From positions 1-64,000 of the forward strand of contig CANMJD010000010.1 in the NCBI GenBank assembly GCA_947498155.1: a stretch of DNA of 64,000 bases, in the 5' to 3' direction. Under the pieces are notes generated by a model. The model worked only from the letters and a program-made list of their open reading frames with translations, was not told the DNA's origin and made no database searches. Origin of the DNA: an uncultured Pseudoruegeria sp. Lineage in GTDB: Bacteria > Pseudomonadota > Alphaproteobacteria > Rhodobacterales > Rhodobacteraceae. This document shows, in pieces, positions 8,690 to 18,603 of this stretch. The translations under genes were made by a program, and so were the position numbers. Numbering within the stretch: the stretch's first letter is position 1; every line of letters begins with the position of its first letter.

Positions 8690-8816
8690 CGTGAGGTCAT
8701 CGGCCGAAACGCCAAAACGGCGTCAAATACGATCCAAACGTCATATGAATTCCCCTAAAAGAACACATTATTATTGCTACCTAACGTTGAAACTAGGTGT
8801 TTGTTAGGTACAAATT

Positions 8817-9917
8817 ATGGCAATTTATTCGTTTATTGGCTACGATCCGAGCGTTATTAACATCGGCGGCGGCACCGCATCGCTTGATAATTCCTATGAT
8901 CTGTCCACGGATCGCGTCAACATAGAAGTCAATGATACCGCAACTGGCAACACCATCGGGTCTGGCGGCAATTACCATATCGACAACGGTGTTATTTTTG
9001 ACGGTGACCGTTTCAGCAATGAAAACGGTGACGACAATAGCCAGTTTGGAACGGTCACGGAAATGGACGGTACGGCCATTACTTCTGGCCAGATTTATCT
9101 GGAGCAAAGCTATACCCTGACCGCCGCAGGTGAAACCACGATCACGCTGTACCGGGTTGAAATCGCGGGAACAGTTGTTGGGTATGTGGCGACATCTCCG
9201 CTGGTGGAGGGGGTCACTTATGCCACGACAACCAGCAATGTGACCCCGGGCAATGCGCCAGACACGAGCCAGCCGGGCGGCATCATAGATGTGCCCTGTT
9301 TTGTTGCCGGTACGATGATCGAAACCCCGCAGGGATTGGTCGCTGTCGAAACCCTTAAAGCAGGGGATCTGGTGGTGACGGCAGAAGGGGTGGCACGTCC
9401 GATCCGTTGGGCCGGATCAAAACTGATCGCACCAAAGCTTTGTAAGGATCGTAACCTGTCCCCCATTCGCATCCCGAAGGATGCCTTTGGCCCCGATCTT
9501 CCCCGACGTGACCTGCTTGTTTCTCCGAACCATAGGGTTGTGCTAAACGGGGCAGAAGTGCAGTTGCTCACCGGAGAAGAACAGGTCTTCGTCGCGGCGA
9601 AATTCCTTGTGGGCTTTGCGGGCATAACCCGCGCCGATTCCCTTAATCTGGTGCCCTATGTACATCTTTTGCTGGATGAACATGCGGTTCTGATTTCCGA
9701 AGGGGTAGCCACGGAAAGCCTGCATCCTGGTGATATGGCTTTGCGGGCCTTGGCACCGGACGCCGTTGAGGAGGTGCTGTATCTGTTTCCCGACCTCAAG
9801 GATCAACCCTTTTCCGGGTATGGCCCGCTGGCCCTGCGCGCCCTGAAAAACTGGGAAGCAAATGTTGTGATCGCGGCGCTGTCTGGGGCGGGGCATGCCA
9901 CCCAAATTGCGGCATAG
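8817..9917 (+). CDS. Hint_2 domain protein with unknown N-terminal domain
   Basis: A 366-residue protein in two parts. Residues 1-155 are rich in G, N, D, T and S with beta character and no signal peptide, resembling the non-catalytic domains of type I secreted proteins. A Hint (hedgehog/intein) domain starts at C161 in PCFVAGTMIETPQG, continues with VETLKAGDLVVT, has the block-B-like LVSPNHRVV with H239 and the late LLLDEHAVLISEG with H289, and is followed by about 60 residues. There is no C-terminal HN-Cys/Ser splice junction, so protein splicing is not expected; self-cleavage at C161 is possible. Such Hint_2 proteins are frequent in Rhodobacterales and their role is unknown. It is preceded by 127 non-coding bases and lies between dgt and a cation antiporter. 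Confidence 0.83.
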   Translation: MAIYSFIGYDPSVINIGGGTASLDNSYDLSTDRVNIEVNDTATGNTIGSGGNYHIDNGVIFDGDRFSNENGDDNSQFGTVTEMDGTAITSGQIYLEQSYTLTAAGETTITLYRVEIAGTVVGYVATSPLVEGVTYATTTSNVTPGNAPDTSQPGGIIDVPCFVAGTMIETPQGLVAVETLKAGDLVVTAEGVARPIRWAGSKLIAPKLCKDRNLSPIRIPKDAFGPDLPRRDLLVSPNHRVVLNGAEVQLLTGEEQVFVAAKFLVGFAGITRADSLNLVPYVHLLLDEHAVLISEGVATESLHPGDMALRALAPDAVEEVLYLFPDLKDQPFSGYGPLALRALKNWEANVVIAALSGAGHATQIAA

Positions 9918-9996
9918 CCAAAAACGTCTTTTTCTTTCTGCGTGCTGGCTTATGATCCCCTAAACCGTTGATTGCACGGAAAAGGGAAGAACGCGG

Positions 9997-11841
9997 ATGG
10001 CTGCAGAGGCGACAGGTACGTTAGATCCGGTTTCGGCCATCGCTTTGGTCGGGTTAGTCGGAGTTGGTGCCCAATGGCTGGCCTGGCGGCTGCGGGTGCC
10101 GGGTATTGTTTTGATGCTGCTGGCCGGTGTGCTGATTGGGCCTGTCCTTGGTATTTTCGACCCCGTGCGGGACATTGGCCCTTTAACCACTCCGATGATT
10201 TCCATCGCCGTTGCTGTGATTCTGTTTGAGGGCGGCATGACGCTGAATTTTCACGCGCTCAATGACGCGGCCAAGGGGGTCTGGCGGCTGGTGGTAATCG
10301 GCGCACCGCTTGGCTGGCTGATGTCCACCCTGACCCTGCATTATGTCGCGGGGCTGGATTGGCAAACCTCGGCAGTTTTTGGCGGCATTATGATTGTCAC
10401 GGGGCCGACGGTGATTGCACCGCTGTTGCGTCAGGCCCGTCTGGCCCGTCGCCCGGCAACCCTGTTGCAGTGGGAAGCCATTGTAAATGATCCCTTAGGA
10501 GCGTTAGCCGCAGTTTTGGCCTTCTCGGTGGTGATGGTGCTGAACCAAGGTGAAACCCTATCTGCGGCGCTGACCGATCTGGGGATTGGCATCGTGTTTT
10601 CAGGGCTTTTGGGGGGGTTGGCGGGCCTTGGTGTGGCGCGGGCATTCCGCCGTGCCTATGTACCGGAATATATGAAAGTGCCGGTGCTGTTTGTGCTGTT
10701 GCTGGCGGTCTTTGCGCTGTCGGATCGCGTCTTGCATGAAAGCGGACTTTTGGCCGTAACGGTCATGGGGATTGTCATCGCCAATGCCAATCTGCCGTCC
10801 TACGAAGAACTGCGCCGGTTCAAAGAGCACGCCACAATCCTTTTGGTGTCAGGGGTGTTTATCCTGCTGGCGGCCTCTCTGGATTTCGCCACACTGGCCA
10901 AGCTGAACTGGCGTGCGGGGCTGTTTATTGCCGCCACGATCCTGATCGCGCGCCCAGTCACGGTGTTTTTGTCCCTCATTGGTACTGATATCCCGATGAA
11001 AGAGCGGGTTCTGGTCGCCTTTACCGGCCCGCGCGGCGTGGTATTGGTGGCTGTGGCGGGCCTGTTCGGAGAACGTCTGGCCGCCATTGGCGTGTCGGAC
11101 GGGGCCAGCCTTGGCCCGCTGGCCTTTGTCTTGGTTGCTGTAACGGTTGTGCTGCATGGCTTTACCCTTGCGCCCTTTGCCCGTTGGCTCGGGCTGACGG
11201 CATCGGGTAAACCGGGGGTGCTGATTGTGGGAGGCTCGCGGTTTAGCACCGGTTTTGCAGAAGCCCTGCGCGATGCCGAAGTGCCGGTGCGGATCACCGA
11301 TACCAACCTGTATCACTTGCGCCGCGCCCGTTCCGCTGGTCTGCCGCTGTATTTCGGCGATGTGCTGTCAGAATCCGCCGAACACCGTCTGCATATGGTG
11401 GAATATGGCACTGTCGTCGCAGTCACCGAAAACGATGCTTATAACACGCTGGTGACCACCGATCTTGCGCCGGAATTTGGCCGCGATCAGGTCTATCAGG
11501 TGACCCGCTACAAAAGCGAAACCGCCCGCCATGCGCTGCCCGTCACTTTGGGCGGGCGCAATTTTGCCGATGGCAAAACCTACGGCGAATTGGAAACTCT
11601 GATGCAAGAGGGCTGGGGGTTTCGCACCACTGGCCTGACAGCGGAATTCGGCTTTGAAACATGGCAGACCCAACATCCGGACGCCCTGCGGGTCGGCGTG
11701 TTAACCCCAGAGGGGCTGTTTCATATGTCCCCGGGTGCACCAAAGGCCAGTGAAGGTTGGTCTATTCTGTCTTTGGCGCCCCCAAAAGGGCAGGAAACAA
11801 TCGACAAAACGGTCCCGCTTGCGGAATTTCCGGTGTCATAG
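9997..11841 (+). CDS. Cation:proton antiporter, CPA1 type with RCK-like domain
   Basis: A 614-residue inner-membrane antiporter. The first ~400 residues contain about a dozen hydrophobic helices with NhaP/CPA1 features: VPGIVLMLLAGVLIGP in an early helix, ILFEGGMTL, FGGIMIVTGPTVIAPLLR, and NDPLGALAAVLAF, whose ND pair is the ion-binding site of electroneutral CPA1 exchangers, then FTGPRGVVLVAVA. After residue 400 a Rossmann-like TrkA-N/RCK segment follows (GVLIVGGSRFSTGFAEALRD, then YFGDVLSE and VVAVTENDAYN), which normally binds nucleotide and gates transport. It exchanges Na+ or K+ for H+, but which ion cannot be told. No partner gene is adjacent. Confidence 0.88.
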   Translation: MAAEATGTLDPVSAIALVGLVGVGAQWLAWRLRVPGIVLMLLAGVLIGPVLGIFDPVRDIGPLTTPMISIAVAVILFEGGMTLNFHALNDAAKGVWRLVVIGAPLGWLMSTLTLHYVAGLDWQTSAVFGGIMIVTGPTVIAPLLRQARLARRPATLLQWEAIVNDPLGALAAVLAFSVVMVLNQGETLSAALTDLGIGIVFSGLLGGLAGLGVARAFRRAYVPEYMKVPVLFVLLLAVFALSDRVLHESGLLAVTVMGIVIANANLPSYEELRRFKEHATILLVSGVFILLAASLDFATLAKLNWRAGLFIAATILIARPVTVFLSLIGTDIPMKERVLVAFTGPRGVVLVAVAGLFGERLAAIGVSDGASLGPLAFVLVAVTVVLHGFTLAPFARWLGLTASGKPGVLIVGGSRFSTGFAEALRDAEVPVRITDTNLYHLRRARSAGLPLYFGDVLSESAEHRLHMVEYGTVVAVTENDAYNTLVTTDLAPEFGRDQVYQVTRYKSETARHALPVTLGGRNFADGKTYGELETLMQEGWGFRTTGLTAEFGFETWQTQHPDALRVGVLTPEGLFHMSPGAPKASEGWSILSLAPPKGQETIDKTVPLAEFPVS

Positions 11842-11904
11842 GGCTGTAGCGTTGACCTTACCGGCAAAGGTGCTAAACCGCCTCTCAGATTAAAGGATGC
11901 GAAC

Positions 11905-13650
11905 ATGAACCTTTTTGCCGAAATCAGAACGCTGGTCATCGAAAGCCTGACCGCGCTGCAATCCGAAGATCTGCTGCCCGCGGATCTGGACTTTAGCAAT
12001 GTCGCTGTAGAGCCCCCGCGCGATGCGGCCCATGGCGATATGGCCACCAATGCGGCGATGGTTCTGGCAAAACCGGCCAAGATGAAACCCCGCGACATTG
12101 CTGATGCATTGGCAGCTAAACTGCTGGTAGATGATCGCATTACCGTCGCCGAAGTGGCCGGACCGGGGTTTTTGAATCTGCGTCTGCAAAATGGCGCATG
12201 GCAGAATGTCATTACAGCGGCGCTGAAGAACGGCACCGAATACGGCAAATCCAACATGGGCATGTTGACCAAGGTTAATGTGGAATATGTCTCCGCCAAC
12301 CCCACGGGCCCCCTGCATGTCGGCCATACCCGTGGCGCTGTTTTTGGCGACGCATTGGCGAGCCTGCTGGCCTATGCCGGTTATGACGTGACGCGCGAAT
12401 ACTACATCAATGATGCCGGTGCGCAGGTCGATGTGTTGGCGCGTTCGGTCTATTTGCGGTATCTGGAAGCCAACGGCCAAGACGTGGCGTTCGAGGACGG
12501 CACCTATCCCGGAGATTATCTGATCCCCGTCGGTGAGGCGCTGGCCAAAGCCTATGGCGATAAGCTTGTAGGTGAACCGGAATCGGTTTGGCTGGAAGAC
12601 ATTCGCGAATATGCCACCGATGCGATGATGCATATGATCCGCGATGATCTGGCGTCACTCGGGGTTGAGATGGATGTTTTTTACAGCGAAAAATCGCTCT
12701 ATGGCACGGGCCAGATCGAAGGTGCGATAAAAGCACTCGAGAACAAAGGCCTTATCTATGAAGGCGTGCTGGAGCCGCCTAAGGGTAAAAAGCCCGACGA
12801 TTGGGAGCCGCGCGAGCAGACCCTGTTCCGCTCCAGCGCCCATGGTGATGATGTCGACCGTCCAGTGAAAAAATCCGACGGCAGCTGGACCTATTTCGCC
12901 CCGGATATCGCCTACCATTACACCAAGGTCGAACGGGGCTTTGATGAGCTGATCGACGTTTTTGGCGCGGATCACGGCGGTTATGTCAAACGGATGAAAG
13001 CGGCAGTTTCGGCGCTCTCTGATGGCGAGGTACCGCTGGACATTAAACTGACCCAACTGGTCAAGCTGTTCAAAAATGGTGAGCCGTTCAAAATGTCCAA
13101 ACGGGCAGGGACCTTTATCATGCTGCGCGATCTGGTCGAACAGGTCGGCCCGGATGTGACCCGTTTCGTGATGCTGACCCGAAAAAACGACGCGCCGTTG
13201 GATTTTGATTTCGACAAGGTGCTAGAGCAATCCAAGGATAATCCGGTTTTCTACGTGCAATATGCAAATGCGCGGGTGTCCTCGGTGCTGAAAAAAGCCA
13301 AAGAAGCGGGCATTGATGTGTCAGAGGCGGCGCTGCTGTCGGCGGATCTATCCGGTCTGACCCACGAGGCAGAGCTGAATGTCGCCAAGAAACTGGCCGA
13401 ATGGCCGCGTCTGGTGGAAACCGCTGCCCGTACACATGAACCCCATCGGGTTGCGTTTTACCTCTATGAGCTGGCCGGCGAGTTCCACACGCTCTGGAAC
13501 CGGGGCAACGAAGTGGTTGAGCTGCGTTTCCTGCAAGAGGGCGACGAAGCCACAAGCCAGTCAAAAATTGCGCTGATCCAAGCTGTAGCCGTTGTTATTT
13601 CTGCCGGTCTTGGTATCCTTGGCGTGACTCCGGTTGAGGAAATGCGCTGA
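11905..13650 (+). CDS. argS: Arginyl-tRNA synthetase
   Basis: Class I aminoacyl-tRNA synthetase that charges tRNA-Arg in the cytoplasm. The HIGH-type signature is [20 protein letters not shown] (HVGH), and the KMSKS-type loop is [13 protein letters not shown]. The N-terminal Add-1 domain is present, and the C-terminal DALR anticodon-binding domain ends the 581-residue protein ([12 protein letters not shown] through [11 protein letters not shown]). Length is usual. The gene leads a run of plus-strand genes (SPOR, nagZ, scpA, scpB), all overlapping or closely spaced. Confidence 0.97.
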   Translation: MNLFAEIRTLVIESLTALQSEDLLPADLDFSNVAVEPPRDAAHGDMATNAAMVLAKPAKMKPRDIADALAAKLLVDDRITVAEVAGPGFLNLRLQNGAWQNVITAALKNGTEYGKSNMGMLTKVNVEYVSANPTGPLHVGHTRGAVFGDALASLLAYAGYDVTREYYINDAGAQVDVLARSVYLRYLEANGQDVAFEDGTYPGDYLIPVGEALAKAYGDKLVGEPESVWLEDIREYATDAMMHMIRDDLASLGVEMDVFYSEKSLYGTGQIEGAIKALENKGLIYEGVLEPPKGKKPDDWEPREQTLFRSSAHGDDVDRPVKKSDGSWTYFAPDIAYHYTKVERGFDELIDVFGADHGGYVKRMKAAVSALSDGEVPLDIKLTQLVKLFKNGEPFKMSKRAGTFIMLRDLVEQVGPDVTRFVMLTRKNDAPLDFDFDKVLEQSKDNPVFYVQYANARVSSVLKKAKEAGIDVSEAALLSADLSGLTHEAELNVAKKLAEWPRLVETAARTHEPHRVAFYLYELAGEFHTLWNRGNEVVELRFLQEGDEATSQSKIALIQAVAVVISAGLGILGVTPVEEMR

Positions 13651-13729
13651 CCAAACCAAGTGCCCCGCCGGTGTCTGGCAGGAAATAAAACACTCGCCCC
13701 ACAATATGGGCGGGATAAGAGGCATCGAA

Positions 13730-14713
13730 ATGGCGGAAATCGGGACAGGTGAAGACCCCGTCGAAGGCGGGGGTCTTCCGGCAGAACAACTCTCTAAGGC
13801 GATAAAAATGACGGGCATGTGCCTGTCTGTTGCGCTGATGATCGGGCTGGGCATTTGGGGCTATCGATTGGCCCTGCGCGATGTAACAGGCGTGCCGGTA
13901 GTCAAGGCCATCGCAGGCCCCATGCGGGTGCAACCTATTGATCCCGGTGGCAGATTGGCACAGCATCAGGGGCTTGCGGTGAATACGGTGCAAGCCCGTG
14001 GCGAAGCCGGTGATCTGAGCGACGAGGTGCTTTTGGCCCCCGTGGCGGTCAATGTGATCGACACCGATGTGGTCGGACTTCAGGCCCGCCCCGAGGGCGT
14101 GGCGCGCGGCGAGGAAGCATCCCCCGCAGCCGAAGCCGGAGAGGTCGTCGCCCTTGACGGGGTGGCAAAAGATCCTAATGCTCTGAAAGCGGTTGCCGCA
14201 GATGTGCCGGCGATCTCAACCCCCGAAGATATTCTGGCGCTGGCTGATAAAGTTGCCCTGCCCGAGGCGCAAAAGCAGGTCCCACCAGCAAAAGCCGGTG
14301 TTAAAATCGTGTCAATTTCCCCCGATATTCCGGGGGTGTCGCGTTCGCCAATGCCAAAACAGCGGCCCAAGGGGCTGATTGCATCGGATACCTACAAAGA
14401 ACTGGATGCCGAAGAAGGTTCTTCGGATGGCGCTATAGAGGTCAAAAGCGAAGATTTGCCCGCAGGCACCAGCCTTGCCCAACTCGGTGCGTTTCAATCG
14501 CCTGAAATCGCCCGTGAGGAATGGGAACGTCTGGCCCTGCGGTTAGGGGACTACCTTGACCCGAAAACCCGCGTGATTGAACGGGCGGAGCGTGGTGGCA
14601 CTGTCTTTTACCGCCTGCGGGTGGCCGGATTTGACAATGTGCAGGACGCCCGCCGTTTTTGTTCAGCACTGCGCACCGAAGGATCGGAATGTATTCCGGT
14701 GGTGCTCCATTGA
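13730..14713 (+). CDS. SPOR domain membrane protein
   Basis: Begins MAEIGTGEDPVEGG at 13730 after an AGAGG site, giving 327 residues; the frame back to 13634 overlaps argS and has no good start. One transmembrane helix (about residues 35-52, CLSVALMIGLGIWGYRLAL) follows a short cytoplasmic tail, then a long low-complexity periplasmic linker rich in A, P, E and V, then a C-terminal SPOR domain (LAQLGAFQSPEIAREEWERL to GFDNVQDARRFCSALRTEGSEC). SPOR domains bind denuded glycan at the division septum, so a role in cell division or envelope remodelling is likely. The next gene, nagZ, overlaps its stop and also acts on peptidoglycan fragments. Confidence 0.86.
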   Translation: MAEIGTGEDPVEGGGLPAEQLSKAIKMTGMCLSVALMIGLGIWGYRLALRDVTGVPVVKAIAGPMRVQPIDPGGRLAQHQGLAVNTVQARGEAGDLSDEVLLAPVAVNVIDTDVVGLQARPEGVARGEEASPAAEAGEVVALDGVAKDPNALKAVAADVPAISTPEDILALADKVALPEAQKQVPPAKAGVKIVSISPDIPGVSRSPMPKQRPKGLIASDTYKELDAEEGSSDGAIEVKSEDLPAGTSLAQLGAFQSPEIAREEWERLALRLGDYLDPKTRVIERAERGGTVFYRLRVAGFDNVQDARRFCSALRTEGSECIPVVLH

Positions 14714-15708
14714 GCGGGTTCGGCGCGACGATTTTTGGCTGTGAGGGGCTGCAAATCACCGCAGAAGAGCAGGCGTTTTTTGCGCAAGCGCAGCCCTTTG
14801 GCTTTATCCTCTTTGCCCGCAACGTTGACACGCCCGCCCAACTGGCGCGTCTGACCCAAGATTTACGCGATGCCGTCGGGCGCGATGCCCCTGTGCTGAT
14901 TGACCAAGAGGGCGGACGGGTGCAGCGCATGCGCGCGCCCCATTGGCGCGAATTCCTGCCACCTCTGGACGCGGCCGCACGCGCCGAAGACAAGGCCGAG
15001 CGGGCGTTTTATCTGCGCTACCGGATCATTGCCGATGAATTGCGCGCTGTCGGCATCACCGCCAATTGTGCGCCGACGGCGGATGTTGCGATTGCCGCTA
15101 CTCATCCGTTTTTGCGCAATCGCTGTTATGGTCAGGATGTCGAAACCGTGGTGCGACTGGCGCGGGCCACGGCCAAGGGTTTGCAGGCAGGCGGGGTGTT
15201 GCCGGTGATGAAACACATGCCCGGTCATGGGCGTGCGACCCTTGATAGCCACAAGGAACTCCCTCGCGTGGTTGAGGTAAAGAACATCCTGCAGAATGTT
15301 GATTTTGAACCTTTTAAACAGTTGAACGATCTTCCGATGGGCATGTCTGCCCATATCGTTTTCGAAGACATCGATCCCACGGGACCCGCGACAACCAGTG
15401 CCAAAATGACCGAGTTGATCCGCACAGAAATCGGTTTTGACGGGTTGTTGATGACGGATGATCTGTCGATGGAGGCCCTGTCTGGCGATGTGGTTACCCG
15501 CGCACGCGCTTCAATGGCGGCGGGGATGGATGTGGTGTTGCATTGTAACGGCAAGCTGGATGAAATGCAGGCCATTGCCAGTGAAGTCGGCCCTATGACG
15601 CCCGCGGCTCAGCGGCGGGCCGATGCTGCCCTTGCACAGCAGACCGCACCGGACGATGCTGATATTGAGGCGCTATGGGCCGAACATCAAACTTTAACCA
15701 AGGGATAA
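14710..15708 (+). CDS. nagZ: Beta-N-acetylhexosaminidase, peptidoglycan recycling
   Basis: GH3-family NagZ, which cleaves GlcNAc from anhydro-muropeptides in the cytoplasm. Family motifs are GFILFARNVD, LIDQEGGRVQRM, the KH(x)PGHG loop MKHMPGHGRATLDSH that holds the catalytic histidine, and LLMTDDLSMEAL with the nucleophile aspartate. The start is unsettled. A TTG at 14710 gives 332 residues beginning at SGFGATIFGCEG and overlaps the SPOR stop as TTGA; an ATG at 14689 adds seven residues. I favour the TTG because conserved sequence begins right after it. Confidence 0.93.
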   Translation: MSGFGATIFGCEGLQITAEEQAFFAQAQPFGFILFARNVDTPAQLARLTQDLRDAVGRDAPVLIDQEGGRVQRMRAPHWREFLPPLDAAARAEDKAERAFYLRYRIIADELRAVGITANCAPTADVAIAATHPFLRNRCYGQDVETVVRLARATAKGLQAGGVLPVMKHMPGHGRATLDSHKELPRVVEVKNILQNVDFEPFKQLNDLPMGMSAHIVFEDIDPTGPATTSAKMTELIRTEIGFDGLLMTDDLSMEALSGDVVTRARASMAAGMDVVLHCNGKLDEMQAIASEVGPMTPAAQRRADAALAQQTAPDDADIEALWAEHQTLTKG

Positions 15709-15712
15709 CCGG

Positions 15713-16507
15713 TTGAACGACGATCTGTTCACAGATGACCGCGCGGCGGTACAGGAACGGCTGAAGGCCGAGGCCCTGATTGTGGATGTCGACGGTTTTG
15801 AAGGCCCGCTTGATCTGTTGCTGACCCTGTCGCGTACCCAGAAGGTCGATCTGCGCAAGATTTCCGTGCTTGATCTGGCCGAGCAATATCTTGGGTTTGT
15901 CGAAAAGGCCAAACAGTTGCGGCTGGAACTGGCAGCGGATTATTTGGTGATGGCCGCCTGGTTGGCCTTTCTGAAATCCCGCCTGTTGTTGCCGCCGGAC
16001 CCCACCGAAGAAGGCCCCTCGGGCGAAGAACTTGCCGCTCATCTGGCGTTTCAATTGGAACGGTTGCAGGCCATGCGCGATGCGGCGGCGCGGCTGATGG
16101 GGCGTGATCAGCTGGGGCGTGATTTTTTTGCCCGTGGCATCCCCGAAGACATGACCCGCGTGCGCCGCGTGACCTATACCGCTAACCTGCTGGATTTGAT
16201 GCAGGCCTATGCGCGCATCCGCACCAAGGATGAATTCCGTCCCTTTGTGATGGACCGCGAGTCGATCCTGACCATGGAGCAGGCGCTGGAAACCCTGCGC
16301 GGGTTGATCGGCTTTGCCGGCGATTGGACCGATCTGACAAGCTATCTGCCCGAGGGCTGGGAGCTTGACCCCAAGCGCCGTCGCTCTGCCACGGCGGCGA
16401 CTTTTGCGGCCTCGTTGGAACTGGTCAAAGGCGGTAAGGCCGAGATCAAACAATCAGAGGTTTTTGCCCCTATCCAACTACGTCGAAAGGCCGCGCGCGA
16501 TGATTGA
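15713..16507 (+). CDS. scpA: Segregation and condensation protein A
   Basis: A 264-residue ScpA, the kleisin subunit that links the two head domains of the SMC ATPase in the bacterial condensin complex. The N-terminal block VDGFEGPLDLLLTLSRTQKVDLRKISVLDLAEQYL is the standard SMC-neck-binding region, and the middle has ADYLVMAAWLAFLKSRLLLP. The start is TTG, four bases after the nagZ stop. The stop overlaps the scpB start, so scpA and scpB are likely translated together. Confidence 0.95.
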   Translation: MNDDLFTDDRAAVQERLKAEALIVDVDGFEGPLDLLLTLSRTQKVDLRKISVLDLAEQYLGFVEKAKQLRLELAADYLVMAAWLAFLKSRLLLPPDPTEEGPSGEELAAHLAFQLERLQAMRDAAARLMGRDQLGRDFFARGIPEDMTRVRRVTYTANLLDLMQAYARIRTKDEFRPFVMDRESILTMEQALETLRGLIGFAGDWTDLTSYLPEGWELDPKRRRSATAATFAASLELVKGGKAEIKQSEVFAPIQLRRKAARDD

Positions 16508-17165
16508 CGACACCCGCAGTGAGCAGACCGAGGAAAGCCTGTTTGAAGCCCCGCCCATGGGCGAGCAGGAGCGCATGGTCGAGGCCATCCTTTTTGCCAC
16601 AGCCGAGCCGGTCTCGGTGCGAGAACTGGGCGACCGCATGCCCCACGGGTCAGATCCTGCCGAAGCCTTGGTGCATCTGCGCAAGCGCTATGAAGGGCGC
16701 GGCGTGCGCGTGGTAAAGGTCGGGGATAATTGGGCCATTCGTACCGCGCCTGATCTGGGGTTCCTGATGCAGAAGGAAACCGTTGAAACCCGAAAACTGT
16801 CCCGCGCCGCGATCGAAACCCTAGCGATCATTGCCTATCATCAACCCGTCACCCGCGCCGAGATTGAAGAAATTCGCGGGGTTTCGGTTAGCCGAGGGAC
16901 AGTAGATCAACTTTTAGAGATGGAGTGGATTCGCTTCGGGCGTCGGCGTATGACTCCGGGGCGGCCTGTGACTTTTGTGGTGACACAGGGGTTTTTGGAC
17001 CATTTCTCGCTGGAAAGTGCACGCGATCTACCCGGGCTCAAGGATTTACGCGCCGCTGGCTTGTTGGATAATCGACCCTTGCCCTCTTCTATGCCGGGGC
17101 AGGCCGACCTAGATGAAGAAGATGACTCTGTCATCGAAGGCCAGAGCGAATTGTTTGAAGATTAA
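16500..17165 (+). CDS. scpB: Segregation and condensation protein B
   Basis: ScpB dimerises and binds ScpA in the SMC-ScpAB condensin. The start at 16500 overlaps the scpA stop by eight bases and gives 221 residues (MIDDTRSEQTEES...). Winged-helix landmarks are MVEAILFATAEPVSVRELGDRM, LSRAAIETLAIIAYHQPVTRAEIEEIRGV, and GRRRMTPGRPVTFVVTQGFLDHF. The C-terminal tail is acidic. The longer frame back to 16365 lies wholly inside scpA and is not used. Confidence 0.95.
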   Translation: MIDDTRSEQTEESLFEAPPMGEQERMVEAILFATAEPVSVRELGDRMPHGSDPAEALVHLRKRYEGRGVRVVKVGDNWAIRTAPDLGFLMQKETVETRKLSRAAIETLAIIAYHQPVTRAEIEEIRGVSVSRGTVDQLLEMEWIRFGRRRMTPGRPVTFVVTQGFLDHFSLESARDLPGLKDLRAAGLLDNRPLPSSMPGQADLDEEDDSVIEGQSELFED

Positions 17166-17176
17166 GGAGAGGGACT

Positions 17177-17392
17177 ATGAACGCTGAACGGATGATCCGC
17201 AGACTGCTGCGCCCCTTCATCACCCAACTGATGAATAAAGGGGTGAACAAAGGTATCGATGCCACCCTTGGTAAGAACAAAGACCCCAAGGATATGACAC
17301 AGGCCGAACGCCAGCAGGTTAAGAAGGCGAAGAAGGGGACGAAACAGGCGCGCAAGGCGATGCGGGTCGGGCGGCGGATTGGCCGGATGTAG
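17177..17392 (+). CDS. Small basic hypothetical protein
   Basis: A 71-residue, strongly basic protein beginning MNAERMIRRLLRPF, preceded 11 bases after scpB by an AGGAGAGGGA ribosome site. The N-terminal 25 residues could form an amphipathic helix; the rest is Lys/Arg-rich (KKAKKGTKQARKAMRVGRRIGRM). I recognise no domain. It is probably the last gene of the argS-scpB operon. Its 3' end overlaps the 3' end of the convergent MFS gene by 74 bases. The strong ribosome site supports it as a real gene; function is unknown. Confidence 0.68.
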   Translation: MNAERMIRRLLRPFITQLMNKGVNKGIDATLGKNKDPKDMTQAERQQVKKAKKGTKQARKAMRVGRRIGRM

Positions 17393-18527
17393 GCGCGCGG
17401 CGCCGCGCAACCCACGCCTCTAACACGCCAAAACACGCCAGTAGGGCGGCAATACCCGCGCAGGCGGCCAATCCGCCCGCTGCAAAGGCGTTCTGACCGA
17501 TGACGGTCGCCATAAAGACGCTCAGATACATCACCGTTGAATTCAGCCCGAGGATCGCACCGCGCTTTCCGGGATCGATAATCGTTAGGCGCCCCACAGT
17601 CAGCGTCAGCCCCAGATGTTGCAACAGCCCCCAGACAAAGGCACCGGCAACGATGACCTCGTAGCGGTCGATCTGGCTGGCATAAAGCGCGTAAAACACC
17701 ACGAGCAGGGAAAACACCATCATCAACCCGCGCCGCGGCCCGACTTTGTCCAAATAGGGATCAAACACCATGGCCAGCGCAAAGCCTGCCCCATACAGCA
17801 GGGTAATCGGTCCGGCCATTTTGATCGGCAGCAACAGGCCGGTTTCCAGATGTGCACCGATGAAATTGTAGATCACGTAAAACCCCGTGCCCAGCATGGC
17901 AACGGCAAAGAGACCGGGTTTGACACCGGGGATTTTTAGCGCAGTGAGCGGAGAGGTCGCCTTGCCACGCGTGGTCGGGGTGGGCAGTTTCAATCGGGCC
18001 AGCATCAGCACCGAAAGCAGGCTGCCTGTTGCCAAAACGGCGTAGACCATGCGCCAGCCAAAAGCATCCGCAATCAGTGCTGACAGCGTAACGCCCCCAA
18101 CCATAGACAGGGTCCATCCGGCAAGCACCTGACCGATCACGCGGGCTTCCTGACCCTTGGGGGCCAGATGGGCGGCAAGGCTATAGAGAGAGGGCAGGGC
18201 GACGCCGACGGCCAATCCTGCAACGACCTGTGCGATTGTCAGCATCATCAGGTTCTGTGAAACGGCAGTTGCGCAAAGCGCGAGCGCATAGAGTCCGTTG
18301 GCCCAGAACAGCGCCCGTTCCGCCCCGAAGCGGTCTGATTGCGGGGCAAGGAGCAAAGCCGAGAGTGCCACCGCCATGCCATAGAAGCCCGCAGCGGTCA
18401 TGACCTCTGGCGCGCTGTTTAAGCCCAGTCCGGCGGCCACATCGCTGGCAATCGGAGAGAGCGCCAGTGAGTTGGACCCGATTATACCGATGGTCGACAT
18501 CAAAAGCAGTATAGCACCGCGTTGCAT
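17319..18527 (-). CDS. MFS transporter
   Basis: A major facilitator of about 402 residues with roughly 12 hydrophobic helices. The start at 18527 (MQRGAILLLMSTIGIIGSN) puts the first helix at the N-terminus; the frame extends to 18569. The loop between helices 2 and 3 has the MFS A-motif variant LLAPQSDRFGAERAL. The C-terminal ~25 residues are low-complexity Ala/Pro/Ser, and the coding end overlaps the small basic gene on the other strand. It is divergent from an Lrp/AsnC-type regulator, which suggests local control. The exported or imported compound is unknown; drug or metabolite efflux is typical. Confidence 0.86.
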   Translation of the reverse strand: MQRGAILLLMSTIGIIGSNSLALSPIASDVAAGLGLNSAPEVMTAAGFYGMAVALSALLLAPQSDRFGAERALFWANGLYALALCATAVSQNLMMLTIAQVVAGLAVGVALPSLYSLAAHLAPKGQEARVIGQVLAGWTLSMVGGVTLSALIADAFGWRMVYAVLATGSLLSVLMLARLKLPTPTTRGKATSPLTALKIPGVKPGLFAVAMLGTGFYVIYNFIGAHLETGLLLPIKMAGPITLLYGAGFALAMVFDPYLDKVGPRRGLMMVFSLLVVFYALYASQIDRYEVIVAGAFVWGLLQHLGLTLTVGRLTIIDPGKRGAILGLNSTVMYLSVFMATVIGQNAFAAGGLAACAGIAALLACFGVLEAWVARRRAPTSGQSAARPASPCAPVSSPSSPS

Positions 18528-18603
18528 GGGCTTATCCTTGAATGGTATGTTGCCTGCTGCAATAATCACCGAACGGCATTCGGCTCAAAGGGAAATCACG
18601 ACG

